DNA of 64,000 nucleotides. Origin: Colwellia sp. (lineage in GTDB: Bacteria; Pseudomonadota; Gammaproteobacteria; Enterobacterales; Alteromonadaceae). The DNA lies in the NCBI GenBank assembly GCA_013215385.1, contig JABSOY010000006.1:372001-436000 (forward strand), in the 5' to 3' direction. Positions 20,254-30,931 of the stretch are shown one piece after another. Below the pieces are notes generated by a model. The model made no database searches, was not told the origin of the DNA, and was given only the letters and a program-made list of their open reading frames with translations. The first letter of the stretch is position 1, and every line of letters begins with the position of its first letter. The translations under genes were made by a program, and so were the position numbers.

Positions 20254-21777
20254 TTAGGCCGGCTCTACACCTTGTAGCATAGTAAATATCCTGTCTTGGT
20301 CGTACTTACGTTTTACTTGTGCCAGTTTAGTGTAGTTATCACCATAATAAGCTTGTTGCCAGTCTTCAATGTAGGCGTCTAGGTAATTTACGTAAGCACC
20401 ACCACTGCTCCATGGCGCCATTACGTCACGAAAGCTATTTTGCCACTTTTGTGATTGGTCAATGGTATCATTACTCGAATTTGTTGGCAGGTAGGTATAA
20501 TACTCTGCACTAAAAAGTGCATTTCGATGAATAAATGCCGTATCACTTTGGCTCAATTCATCGATAGCCCCTCCCATGGTATTAAAGATAATCATACCTA
20601 AGTTGCTGTTAGCTATGCTTTCTTCAATAAATGTCTTTAACGTTTGAATACCGAGTGGTGGAACGGTTTGATGAAAAAAATCTGAACTGGCAGCAAAAGC
20701 ACTTCGTGGCATAGTACCTTGAGGAAATTGACTACTTAAATGACAAGCGGCGATAGTATTTTCACAGGTACCTAGCATAACATTTCGATAAGTATTGGTT
20801 GATACGCTAGTTGAATTAGCTACAGCGTTAATGCTGTTGATAAATAATTGCCAATATGGTCTCGCTTGGGCCACTGTATTAAGGCAAAACGCGCGAATAG
20901 ATACCGTTGCCGTGCTATTCATCCAGTTGGGTATGACTTGTGCCCACATTTCGTTAGGCCACGCTTGCGATAATGTTTGCCATTGCGCCATAACTGCTTC
21001 GAAATCAGCAAATGCGTAACTGGCTTCAAATACCGTGATATCTTTAGTGGCATGTGTTTTAAAGGTAAAATTACTAACGATAGCAAAATTTCCGCCACCG
21101 CCGCCGCGTAAAGCCCAATAAAGATCAGGTTCTTGTGTGGCACTACAAGTTACTTTTGTTCCGTCAGCGGTGATAACCTCAGCAGAAAGTAAATTGTCGC
21201 AAGTTAAGCCATAAGCGCGGTCAACAACCCCTATACCGCCGCCGAGCGTTAGTCCTGAAATACCGACGCTTAAACAACTGCCTAAAGGAATCGCTACTCC
21301 TCGAGCGGTTAATTGATCATAAACATCAACTAATCTAGCCCCGCCACCAATAGTAACTGTGCCATTTGAAATGGTAATTGTGTTCAATAGGGTTAAATCT
21401 AAAACTAAGCCTGTGGTTGTAGAGTTACCCGTATAGCCATGGCCTCCACAACGGGACGTTACATGTAAATTGTTGCGCTGCACAAAACTGAGAGCAGTTA
21501 TAATGTCTACTTCGTTAGCACAATGAACAATTGCTTCTGGGTATATATGGTCAAAACGGGTACTAAATACTAAACGGGCCTTTTGATAAACACTGCCTTG
21601 ATTAGGTAAAGTAAGCTTACCGGTTAAATCGGCGGTGAGTTGTTGCCACTCACTTGCAGCAACATTACTGGATACTGGAGGGATTGGCGCTGGCGCTAAA
21701 TTTGATGCTGAATGACCTCCACAACCTGAAAAAAAGATGGAAAATGCTGAAATCTCTAAAAAACGACGACGATCCAT
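20254..21777 (-). CDS. FAD-binding (PCMH/BBE-type) oxidoreductase, Tat-like/lipoprotein signal
   Basis: MDRRRFLEISAFSIFFSGCGG leader; 'VTSRCGGHGYTGNSTTTGLVLDLT', 'GLTLGGGIGVVDRAYGLTCDNLLSAEVITADG', C-terminal BBE-like 'DAYIEDWQQAYYGDNYTKLAQVKRKYDQDRIF'. Confidence 0.9.
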   Translation of the reverse strand: MDRRRFLEISAFSIFFSGCGGHSASNLAPAPIPPVSSNVAASEWQQLTADLTGKLTLPNQGSVYQKARLVFSTRFDHIYPEAIVHCANEVDIITALSFVQRNNLHVTSRCGGHGYTGNSTTTGLVLDLTLLNTITISNGTVTIGGGARLVDVYDQLTARGVAIPLGSCLSVGISGLTLGGGIGVVDRAYGLTCDNLLSAEVITADGTKVTCSATQEPDLYWALRGGGGGNFAIVSNFTFKTHATKDITVFEASYAFADFEAVMAQWQTLSQAWPNEMWAQVIPNWMNSTATVSIRAFCLNTVAQARPYWQLFINSINAVANSTSVSTNTYRNVMLGTCENTIAACHLSSQFPQGTMPRSAFAASSDFFHQTVPPLGIQTLKTFIEESIANSNLGMIIFNTMGGAIDELSQSDTAFIHRNALFSAEYYTYLPTNSSNDTIDQSQKWQNSFRDVMAPWSSGGAYVNYLDAYIEDWQQAYYGDNYTKLAQVKRKYDQDRIFTMLQGVEPA

Positions 21778-22002
21778 GTTGGTAGTTCCTTTGGTAATTC
21801 AAGTAGAGTTTTAATCTTTTATCGTGAATAACTTTATACTAAATGAACGGTTAATACTTATGAAAAAAATAGCTTTATCATAAGTGAAAGTTATAAAGAT
21901 GAGTAAGTAAAATGGCAGGCAGAGATTTTTTTCTGTGAAATTAACTGAGGCTCGCAGTGCATCTTAGCTAATATGCGCTATGGCGTTGGCGAGTATTCAG
22001 TC

Positions 22003-23439
22003 TTAAACCGTATCTCTTAATTGTTTATTCGCCAACTCACATAAGGTCACTAGTTGCTGATACCTATGCACGGCACCCTCTTGGTTTTGTTTATCACCTT
22101 CTTTGATATTTTTCGCGATAGGCCAACCAAAATTTATTCGAAAACAATCTTGATATAAACCTAAGGTACTAAATTCAGATCCTGTTCTGAAATATATATT
22201 ATGTTTAGCAGCCGCTACGAATAAGCTATTACTGTTTAGACCTGGGATTTGTACCCACAATACTAAACCTCCTTGAGGGCTACTAAGCCGGGTATTTTCG
22301 GGTAGGTGTTCTAATAATACTTTGGAATAACAGAATAAATGTTGGCTTATTGTTAGCCGTAATTTTTTGATATGCTTAAGATATTGTCCTGAATAATAAA
22401 ATTCCATGATGGCACTTTGCACAAATATATTAATACCAAAATATTGTACCGACCTTTGTACTAAGTATTGCTTAAAGTATCGTCCCGGTTCACACCAACC
22501 AATGCGGTAACCCGGCCCGATAGTTTTCGATACTGAATGACACCATAGAACCCAACCTGACTTATCCCAATGTTTGATCGGTAATGGGGTCGGATCCTTA
22601 TAATTTAGCTCAAGATAAACATCGTCTTCGATGATCGGTACTTTATAATTTTCAGCCAAGGCTGCTAATCGTTCCTTTTGTATTGAACTTAAGCAGTTGC
22701 CCTGAGGGTTGATATGATTGGCACTAAATAAGCAGGCATTAATACGGCCTTGTTTCAGATGATTTTCTAGTTGTTGCATACCAAGTTCGGCCTGTTGAAA
22801 TGAAATTTCAATCACCAAACGGCCCATGTTGGCAAGTAATTCAATTAAACCAATAAAACATGGAGAGGATATTGCGACGGTATCACCTACTTTTGTGGTT
22901 ACTTCAATTGCGGTTCGAATCGCATCAATACAACCATTAGTGATCACTAATTTGTCAGCAGCAAGCTTAAAGTATAATTCAGAGAAATGGTTAGCTAAGA
23001 CCTTACGTAATGCTTGTTGTCCTTGATATTCAGGATATAAATTAACCAAATTTAAGTTGTATTTATTCGCCCGACGAAAACACCGTTCAAGTACCTTTAT
23101 CGGTAATAACTCAACTGAAAACTGTGAGACATAAAATGGGCTGTTGTTAGCAATATTATTTTCTTGAAAGCTCTGTGGTTCACTGACTATTGAGTCAAAA
23201 TTTGGAAATTCAGGTGACAGGTTCTTACCTAAAGGTTTAGTTACATAATAACCAGATTGCGCTTTAGCATGAAGCCAACCAAGGTCTTCAAGTCGTTGGT
23301 AGCAATTAAGTGCAGTGGTAATACTAATATCATAGAGTTGTGAGAATTTACGTATTTATGGCATGCGCTGGCTATGTTCAAGCTGCTCACTTTCAATATC
23401 AGTAATAATTCGATCAGCAAGTTGTATATATCGAGCCAC
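22003..23439 (-). pseudogene. MocR/GntR-type regulator with PLP aminotransferase domain, interrupted by in-frame TAA
   Basis: Minus-strand frame reads VARYIQLADRIITDIESEQLEHSQRMP*IRKFSQLYDISITTALNCYQRLEDLGWLHAKAQSGYYVTKP... and continues without other stops into the aminotransferase ORF (22003-23049). TAA at 23356-23358. Confidence 0.85.
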
Positions 23440-23533
23440 CAAATTGTACCCCTAAAATTACCAATTATTGAATCTGTTTATTATTGGCGAGTTATTCATA
23501 CTAGTCAAAAGTAATTTTTAAAAGGTATAGCAG

Positions 23534-24427
23534 ATGAAATCAATTCATTTATTAATCGCGTTGGCCGTTGTCATTGTCTGGGGTTTAAATTTTTCAATTA
23601 TTAAACTCGGGGTGAGCGAAATGGAGCCACTTATTTTAACCGGATTACGTTTTTTATTTGCTGCTATACCCGCTATTTTATTTATACCTAGGCCCAAAGT
23701 AGCTTGGTCGATTTTAGCTACTTACGGCATATTGTTTGGCGTTGGTGTTTGGGGAATGTTAACGCTGTCTATTCACGTTGGTATGTCGGCAGGTATGGCC
23801 AGTTTATTATTACAATCTAGTGTGTTTATTAATGTACTGTTAGGCACCGTATTTTTAAGAGAGTCTTTATCAATAGCGAAAATTACCGGCTTACTATTGT
23901 CGATAATTGGTCTGATTTTAATCTTTACCATTACCGATGGTTCAGTTACTGCTTTGGGCATGATATTAGCCTTAGTGGCAGCCGTTAGTTTAAGCCTGAC
24001 AACATTAATCATTAAAACAAAACCTATAAGCGAAATGTTTGCCTTCGTCGTTTGGTCGTGTATTTTTGCACCACTGCCACTATTTCTTATTTCTTATCTG
24101 TTACAGGGCAGTCAGGGCTTTATTTTACTGAGACAAGACATCAGTTTTTTAGGCCTGTTCTCCGTTATGTTTCAAGCGTATCCCGTTACTTTATTGGGGT
24201 ATTTCCTGTGGAATAAATTAACCGTGCTTTACCCTATGTCCACTATGGCACCACTTACTTTATTGGTGCCCATATTTGGATTTTTAGCTTCAATCCTATT
24301 TTATCAAGAGCCAATAGGTCTAACTAAGGTTATTGCCTTTAGTTTGATTATTATCGGCTTGTTTATTAATTTAGCGGATAAGTCACTGATGACATTCTTT
24401 ACAAAAGCAATTGCACCGAACCAATGA
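23534..24427 (+). CDS. EamA/DMT family transporter
   Basis: About 10 TM helices, two EamA-like repeats ('VVIVWGLNFSIIKLGV...', '...ALVAAVSLSLTTLIIK'). Confidence 0.92.
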   Translation: MKSIHLLIALAVVIVWGLNFSIIKLGVSEMEPLILTGLRFLFAAIPAILFIPRPKVAWSILATYGILFGVGVWGMLTLSIHVGMSAGMASLLLQSSVFINVLLGTVFLRESLSIAKITGLLLSIIGLILIFTITDGSVTALGMILALVAAVSLSLTTLIIKTKPISEMFAFVVWSCIFAPLPLFLISYLLQGSQGFILLRQDISFLGLFSVMFQAYPVTLLGYFLWNKLTVLYPMSTMAPLTLLVPIFGFLASILFYQEPIGLTKVIAFSLIIIGLFINLADKSLMTFFTKAIAPNQ

Positions 24428-24464
24428 GTAATCACCACTATGTTAATTAACAATAGAGCTAAAA

Positions 24465-25700
24465 TCACTCATTTTTAGTCCACAATAAATTTTTGATTTG
24501 CCACTTTCCGGCAAGTTTTACTAAATGTAAATATTCATACCAGTTATCAGAGAGTAATTTAACTGATGCCATATTGTGCGTGCTATCGAGTATGATTGCT
24601 TGATTATTGGGGTTAGGTGGAAACTTGGTACCGTCGTTGTTCCATGATTCAGCAAACTTAACCATTTGTTTATAGGAAGTGGCTCTAAGATATTGCCCGC
24701 CATCGCCATAATTAGCGACAGTATGTTTTGATAAGTCTTTGTGCATCACTTCTTTCATCAATTGCGGGCGACGTTGCTGAAGTGCCACTAAGTAGCCTGT
24801 GGCGATACGTTTGATTTCTGCTTTGTCTTCAGCTGAAGTAAGGGGCGATTTTTTGAATGGAAAATTTAACTGCTTATTGTTTATGTCATATTTTGTCGCG
24901 TGTAAGTAATTACCGAGTTGATTATAGTTTTTGATGGCATAAGCAAATGCCCACTGATTATTAATAATTTCTCTATCTTCATTATAGTAAGCATATTTTA
25001 TATGAAGTCCTTGCTCATTGTAGTTATCTAGATAATAGGCAACGCCATCTTTGTTGTTTGTTACGACAAGATTTTCATTTAAATTAAAATGTTTATATGG
25101 ATTTCCTAAAGCATCATATTCAATGGCTGTGGTGGCAAAATGGAAATAAGGCGACAATGATTGTTTTTCTTTCTTTAAATTAAAACGATTTTCTATTACC
25201 CAATTATCTTTTTTAAACCATTGATAACTTGCTATTCTCCAACGAGATTCCATAGGTTTATTTTCTTTGTTATAAAAGCTAAGCAGATGTTTAAAACCTT
25301 GCTTGTCGAAGGAATATACTTCTTTATAAACCCCTTTAATATTGGCCATTGGCTGGTTACTAACATCAAAAAACAACCGGGTTTCCTGATTATCTTTATA
25401 ACTGAATGTTACTTTATAAGCGCCAAAATTTGTTAGCGGGTGACGCTTTTGCACATGGTAACTATTATCTATTATCTCACTTAACTTACCATTTTCAGCG
25501 TAGGTAAAAATATAATGTGGCTGTGTTGAACTTTGTGCTTTAGTGAGTGGGTTTACACCTTTTATATCAACATGAGGCGAGACATGGTTATATCTGATAT
25601 TGCCAAAATATTTATCGGTCGAGCTTGCCTGAGAAATATTTGCCGTGAATATTATAAGCGTGAGCAATAGTAAAGTCGTAATATTTGATAACTGTCGCAT
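24465..25700 (-). CDS. Secreted protein with C-terminal lumazine-binding-like/NTF2-fold domain
   Basis: Signal peptide; repeated Y-D/N-x-x-G segments in the middle; C-terminal 'IATGYLVALQQRRPQLMKEVMHKDLSKHTV...WYEYLHLVKLAGKWQIKNLLW'. Confidence 0.65.
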   Translation of the reverse strand: MRQLSNITTLLLLTLIIFTANISQASSTDKYFGNIRYNHVSPHVDIKGVNPLTKAQSSTQPHYIFTYAENGKLSEIIDNSYHVQKRHPLTNFGAYKVTFSYKDNQETRLFFDVSNQPMANIKGVYKEVYSFDKQGFKHLLSFYNKENKPMESRWRIASYQWFKKDNWVIENRFNLKKEKQSLSPYFHFATTAIEYDALGNPYKHFNLNENLVVTNNKDGVAYYLDNYNEQGLHIKYAYYNEDREIINNQWAFAYAIKNYNQLGNYLHATKYDINNKQLNFPFKKSPLTSAEDKAEIKRIATGYLVALQQRRPQLMKEVMHKDLSKHTVANYGDGGQYLRATSYKQMVKFAESWNNDGTKFPPNPNNQAIILDSTHNMASVKLLSDNWYEYLHLVKLAGKWQIKNLLWTKNE

Positions 25701-25898
25701 TGGACGGATCCCTTTTAATTGTTTTTATATAAATTAACTGAAAAGCCAAAATAAAAAATGAAAAACTTAGGAAAAAAGGTGATTAAAGGTGAAAATTCTC
25801 TTTTTATCTAATCATTTACGTTTTATACAACTAATAATAATCATTAATTGGTAGACTCCATTTATCTCAACAGATGTAACGTTTGTGAATATTAGGCT

Positions 25899-28046
25899 AT
25901 GAAAAAAATTAAAATCGGAGAATACCTCTTAGATAAGCAGCTTGCTCTTTTACAGAAAAGCGAATTTGAGGTTGCCGTTGAGCCTAAATTACTCGAGCTA
26001 TTGTTATTATTTTGTGAACATCCCAATCGCATTATTAGTCGAGAATACATACTAGAAAAAATTTGGCAAAACACTATTGTTACCGATAATGCCATTAATA
26101 AAATGGTGGGTAATTTAAGAAAATTATTGAGCGATGATCCAAAAAAACCTCAATATATACAAACAGTACCCAAAAGAGGTTATCGACTAATTTGCTTGGT
26201 CGAAACCCTAAATACTCCTCATACAGAATCCAACGAGCAAACGGCAGTAACTCCCTTTGAAAACTTCCGGCAGTACTGGTTATATTGGCTAGCTTTTATT
26301 GTTGTATTTATTGGGGGGCTATCGTTGAGTCTATTATCAAAAACCAAAGACATACCATTTAATATATATAACACTCACGAATTAACTCGTCAGCAAGGGC
26401 ATGAATATTCAGCACTACACAATGACAAAGGTAACTTTTTATTATATTTAAAACAGAGTGATTCTAGTGTTATTAATCAATTATGGCGAAAAGATTTATC
26501 GTCAAATCAAGCCTATTTAGTGGCAACCCAAGATATAAATATAGTGAAGTTAATTTCGGTAGCAGACGCTGACTCCAAAAAATCTGCGCAAGTCATTTTT
26601 ATAGGCAGCAAAAATCATCAATGTTTTATCTACCGTGCCGACTGGCTTTCGGAGAAAGAAATTACTGATATTGAGCCTATTTTAGACTGTTCTACTATGG
26701 CGATACTCGATGTGGCTTATAGTAAAACTCCAGAACAGTTAATTTATACGGCTCGCAAACAACAGCAATCCAGTAAAATTTATAGCTATGATATTAAAAC
26801 TGAACAGCACTTTTTAATGGCTCAACCCGAGCCGTTGGGTATTGGCAATCATAGTGTCGATATTTCACCTGACGGTAAGAAATTACTGATCATGCGTTCT
26901 AATGCGGACTTACATACTCAGTTATTTGTTCTCCATTTACAAAGTAATGAATTAACGTCCCATCAATCGTTTAGCTATTTTGTTAGCGAAGCAATGTGGC
27001 ATCATGACTCCGAACACATTTTATACTTTCCACCGCCACCCGCCCATCAAATATTAATGAGTGACTTATCTGGAAAAAACACCCATACCATCGTCAGTGT
27101 CTCTGAATATTTGTCGCGAAATATGTCTTTAATTGACGATGACAAAAGTGTGCTGTTTGCCACCAATCTACAGAATTATAGTAACCGCTGGCTCACAGAT
27201 TTCGTTAATAACGATAATCTCGAAAATCGTAATCGTTTGTTAGACAACTCGAATGTGTATGACATGCTGCCGGTTTTATTGAATGACGATGAACACTACT
27301 TATTTATTTCAAAACGAACCGGAAAAAGCCAGCTCTATTATGGGAATCACCTTACCGGCGGTTCAACTGTAATTAGCCAGTTAAGTGACTATGTAGTGTT
27401 TCGTTTCATTAGTATTTCACCGGATCAAAAGCACTTATTACTAGCAACCTATAATCGAATATGGAAACTACCTTTAGCTGAGCTTATTGGCGGAACAGTA
27501 TCGATTACTGCATTAGACGAATACCAAATATTGAATGGCAATGATTTTATAAGAGCGTTGAACTGGTTATCACCCGCGATGATATCAGTGACCAAAGAAC
27601 ATGATGGTAAAAAGCGCTTAAGCTTAATCAATGTTGAAAATAAAAACATCTATGAACTAGATAAAAGATGGAGTTATGCGGTATCTGATACTAATAAAAA
27701 CGAGGAAGTTTTCTTGGTAAGTAGTCATGACAATACCTTGTATCAAACGACATTGTCTGCACTACAAATTGAAGAGCCGGTTTCAACTAAGCAAACATTT
27801 ATTCGTACGGACCATACGTTGACTCATCGTTTTCGTGACTTAAAAATTCACCAGCAAACTTTATACTTTATCGATCAGTCTAGCCGCGAACTGAAATTAA
27901 TAGCTGTCGCGCTAAAAGATCAAACAGCGAAAACTACTTATCAAATCAAAAGAACGCATGGCTATGACGTAACGAAATTGGGTATTTTGTTAAATGAACT
28001 TAAAAGCCAAGAAGGCGATATTCATCGAACGACTCCTAATAACTAA
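25899..28046 (+). CDS. CadC/ToxR-like membrane-bound winged-helix regulator with periplasmic beta-propeller-like domain
   Basis: N-terminal OmpR-type wHTH ('ISREYILEKIWQNTIVTDNAINKMVGNLRKLLSDDPKKPQYIQTVPKRGYRLI'), single TM ('LYWLAFIVVFIGGLSLSLL'), TolB/WD40-like C-terminus. Confidence 0.9.
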   Translation: MKKIKIGEYLLDKQLALLQKSEFEVAVEPKLLELLLLFCEHPNRIISREYILEKIWQNTIVTDNAINKMVGNLRKLLSDDPKKPQYIQTVPKRGYRLICLVETLNTPHTESNEQTAVTPFENFRQYWLYWLAFIVVFIGGLSLSLLSKTKDIPFNIYNTHELTRQQGHEYSALHNDKGNFLLYLKQSDSSVINQLWRKDLSSNQAYLVATQDINIVKLISVADADSKKSAQVIFIGSKNHQCFIYRADWLSEKEITDIEPILDCSTMAILDVAYSKTPEQLIYTARKQQQSSKIYSYDIKTEQHFLMAQPEPLGIGNHSVDISPDGKKLLIMRSNADLHTQLFVLHLQSNELTSHQSFSYFVSEAMWHHDSEHILYFPPPPAHQILMSDLSGKNTHTIVSVSEYLSRNMSLIDDDKSVLFATNLQNYSNRWLTDFVNNDNLENRNRLLDNSNVYDMLPVLLNDDEHYLFISKRTGKSQLYYGNHLTGGSTVISQLSDYVVFRFISISPDQKHLLLATYNRIWKLPLAELIGGTVSITALDEYQILNGNDFIRALNWLSPAMISVTKEHDGKKRLSLINVENKNIYELDKRWSYAVSDTNKNEEVFLVSSHDNTLYQTTLSALQIEEPVSTKQTFIRTDHTLTHRFRDLKIHQQTLYFIDQSSRELKLIAVALKDQTAKTTYQIKRTHGYDVTKLGILLNELKSQEGDIHRTTPNN

Positions 28047-28317
28047 TAACAAAAGTGCTATTTGAAAGAGTTCAATATGACTGAGTAAGTTTGTTATTGA
28101 GCATTATCCTAGCTCACAGAGATCTTATTTTTACTTTGCTTTAGCACTTTTCAACAAGCTGAGACGTTTTCCCCATTTAAACGCCTCTTTATCGTACTGA
28201 GCTATGGTTAGACTTACATTAATTCATGGGTAAATCATTCACTTCTGATAAAATTATCGGTTTTATTTGATGATAGGTATAAACTATCGGTATTAATTAT
28301 CACCTTCAGGACCGTTT

Positions 28318-29613
28318 ATGACTCAAGTAACCAATATACATTTAGCCAAGCAAAACAATACATCAGATTGGCAAGCAGATAATCTTGTACAATTTGTTGA
28401 TAACGACCTTCATATTTGTTTGAAAAATACTACGGGCAATGAAGTCTCGTTACGACAAATACAAAAAGCAGCTCGAAAAATTGAAAAGCTTGGCGTGAAA
28501 CACGCTCGCTTAGTTGGCGACAATTGGGCTGAAGCTAGCCAGTGGAGTTTCGCACTTGGTTTTACTTGTGTTGGTAAGCTTACTAATGTTGAGTTTACCG
28601 GCGCTAGCGACTGTGTAAATAGCTTGAACGACAAGTTGGCCATTTATGCGTGGAGTCGTGATTTAACGAATCAAACACCATCAGAATTATATCCGTTAAA
28701 ATTAGCTGAATTAGCCGCTGATTATATTAATGCGCAAGCCCCTGCTTATGTTACTAGCAATATTATCGCCGGTGAAGAATTACAGCAACAAGGTTGGGTG
28801 GGCATTTATAATGTCGGTAAAGGTAGTGTTAATGCACCCTGCCTATTAGAAGTAGACTTTAACCCGACGGGTAATACAGATGCTGAAGTATCGGCATGTT
28901 TAGTCGGTAAGGGCATCACTTTTGACAGTGGTGGTTATAGCTTAAAATCAAGTGCCGGCATGTTTGATATGAAATGTGACATGGGTGGTGCTGCCGTCGT
29001 TGCTGGCGCATTAGCATTAGCTATTCGCCAAGGTTTGAAAAAGCGTGTTAAATTATTTTTATGTTGTGCTGAAAATATGGTGAGCAATGATGCTTACAAA
29101 TTAGGTGACATTCTCACCTATAAAAACGGTGTTAGCATGGAAGTGGCTAATACGGATGCCGAAGGTCGAATTGTTTTAGCCGATGGTTTACTAGCCGCGA
29201 GCGAAACTAAAGCACCTTTAATTATTAATGCGGCAACGCTAACAGGCGCGGCAGTTATGGCAACAGGTGGAGACTATAGCGCACTATTTGCTTTAGACAA
29301 CACCACTGCAGAACAAGCAAAACAAGCCGCGCAACAAGTCAATGAGCCGTTATGGCAATTCCCATTAGAGTCTTGGCATCAAGATAAATGTCCATCTGAA
29401 TTCGCTGACACAGCCAACAGCAGAACTAAACCTGGCGGTGGTGCAGGTGGGGCAAGTAATGCCGCAGGATTTTTGTCACGCTTTGTCGACAACGATGGTG
29501 CCGGATGGTTACATTTTGATTTAGCCGCAGCTTACAACGGTAGTTCAACTGGCTTGTGGGGAGCCGGTGGTACAGGCTTAGGCATTGCTACTATTGCTCA
29601 CTTGATTAAATAG
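28318..29613 (+). CDS. pepB: Aminopeptidase PepB (M17 leucyl aminopeptidase)
   Basis: 'GKGITFDSGGYSLKSSAGMFDMKCDMGGAA', 'NTDAEGRIVLADGLL' signature; length 431 aa. Confidence 0.93.
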   Translation: MTQVTNIHLAKQNNTSDWQADNLVQFVDNDLHICLKNTTGNEVSLRQIQKAARKIEKLGVKHARLVGDNWAEASQWSFALGFTCVGKLTNVEFTGASDCVNSLNDKLAIYAWSRDLTNQTPSELYPLKLAELAADYINAQAPAYVTSNIIAGEELQQQGWVGIYNVGKGSVNAPCLLEVDFNPTGNTDAEVSACLVGKGITFDSGGYSLKSSAGMFDMKCDMGGAAVVAGALALAIRQGLKKRVKLFLCCAENMVSNDAYKLGDILTYKNGVSMEVANTDAEGRIVLADGLLAASETKAPLIINAATLTGAAVMATGGDYSALFALDNTTAEQAKQAAQQVNEPLWQFPLESWHQDKCPSEFADTANSRTKPGGGAGGASNAAGFLSRFVDNDGAGWLHFDLAAAYNGSSTGLWGAGGTGLGIATIAHLIK

Positions 29614-29706
29614 CGATAATCAGAGTAATCTCCTAAAAGTTAGCCTTTTTAGGAGAAAATAAATCATTCTCATTTGCAATGAAAAAGTGCGGAAACGGTG
29701 ATAACG

Positions 29707-30129
29707 TTATTGCGCTTTTTTTGTTTGGATTTTTCTACTCATGAAATCAACAAGCCATTTTTCAGCACTGTTAATGTCACAGAAAACATGAAAGGTCATA
29801 TTAGCGCCTTGGTATATTCTCCGTAATTGCATTTGCTGAATATCACCGCAATTACTGTCTAGTATTATACTGGCGTTTGCTATCATGCCATGTTGAGCTC
29901 GATATTTAGTTAAAGCAATGAGTGTGCTCTCGGCTTCTGGGGTATATAAAGCATTACCATAATAAGTGACCAATGACGCCCAACACTCTCCTTTAAAAGT
30001 GCTACATACTTCATACATATCTTTTGCGTATAACTGTGCCATAACATCGTTAAATGGGCCATGAGCATCAACAAAAAGAATATTTCCTTTTTGTTCAATA
30101 CTATATTCTCCCTGTGCGGCAAGTTCCAT
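29707..30129 (-). CDS. Hypothetical protein (possible STAS/SpoIIAA-like fold)
   Basis: Intact ORF with start MELAAQGEYSIEQKGNILFVDAHGPF at 30129; family not recognised with certainty. Confidence 0.6.
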   Translation of the reverse strand: MELAAQGEYSIEQKGNILFVDAHGPFNDVMAQLYAKDMYEVCSTFKGECWASLVTYYGNALYTPEAESTLIALTKYRAQHGMIANASIILDSNCGDIQQMQLRRIYQGANMTFHVFCDINSAEKWLVDFMSRKIQTKKAQ

Positions 30130-30236
30130 TGCATTCTCCTTGTTTGTTGTTACAACAGGCATCATAAATATTTATTTAATGCTTAACAAGTATGCAGATT
30201 TTTTTAAAAAAGCCAGTATAAAACGGATAAATATTG

Positions 30237-30716
30237 TTATTTCCAACCTAATTTTGTTTCAAAATCTTTATCAAGTGCCTTGGCAAAATTTTTGGCTTCT
30301 TCCGCAACTTCTTCAAGTAACTTATCTTCCTGACTTTCTGGGATAAATACAGGGACTTTTATCGGGTAGCCACTTTCGTCAATCGCCATAAAGGTGATAA
30401 AGCAGCGATTAGTCACGACTGTTTTAGATTCTTTCGGATCTCCAGCCCGTACCACGACATAGATGTGCATACTTGTTTTTCCCGTATGGACAATACGCGC
30501 ATTAATGCTGATCATTTGTCCAACCAAAATAGGACGTATAAAACGAATACCATTGGCTGAAACCGTTACACAGTAGCGTTTACTCCATTGCGCCGCACAC
30601 GCATAAGAGGCTTGGTCTATCCATTTCATAACCATGCCGCCATGTACTTTCCCGCCAAAATTTACATCGGTTGGTTCTGCAAGAAAACAAAATTCAACAA
30701 TATTATTTTTGTTCAT
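30237..30716 (-). CDS. Acyl-CoA thioesterase (hotdog fold, YciA/BACH-like)
   Basis: 'DVNFGGKVHGGMVMKWIDQASYACAAQWSKRYCVTVSANGIRFIRPILVGQMISINARIVHTGKTSMHIYV'. Confidence 0.9.
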   Translation of the reverse strand: MNKNNIVEFCFLAEPTDVNFGGKVHGGMVMKWIDQASYACAAQWSKRYCVTVSANGIRFIRPILVGQMISINARIVHTGKTSMHIYVVVRAGDPKESKTVVTNRCFITFMAIDESGYPIKVPVFIPESQEDKLLEEVAEEAKNFAKALDKDFETKLGWK

Positions 30717-30931
30717 AACAAGTAACACTTAGAAAAGGTTACTTTTTATTATAGTCATGAAGTGATAATTCGCTAAACGTTTGTATATTTACCTCAGTAG
30801 GGCAGTTCATAAGAATATCGTTACGAGGAAAATTTAAAATAGAAAAGCGATTATCAGCTTTTATAACCCAGTTCATATACGTCTGATATAATCTTGGCTA
30901 ACCTGCATAATTTAAGAAGCGCACCCCAAAC

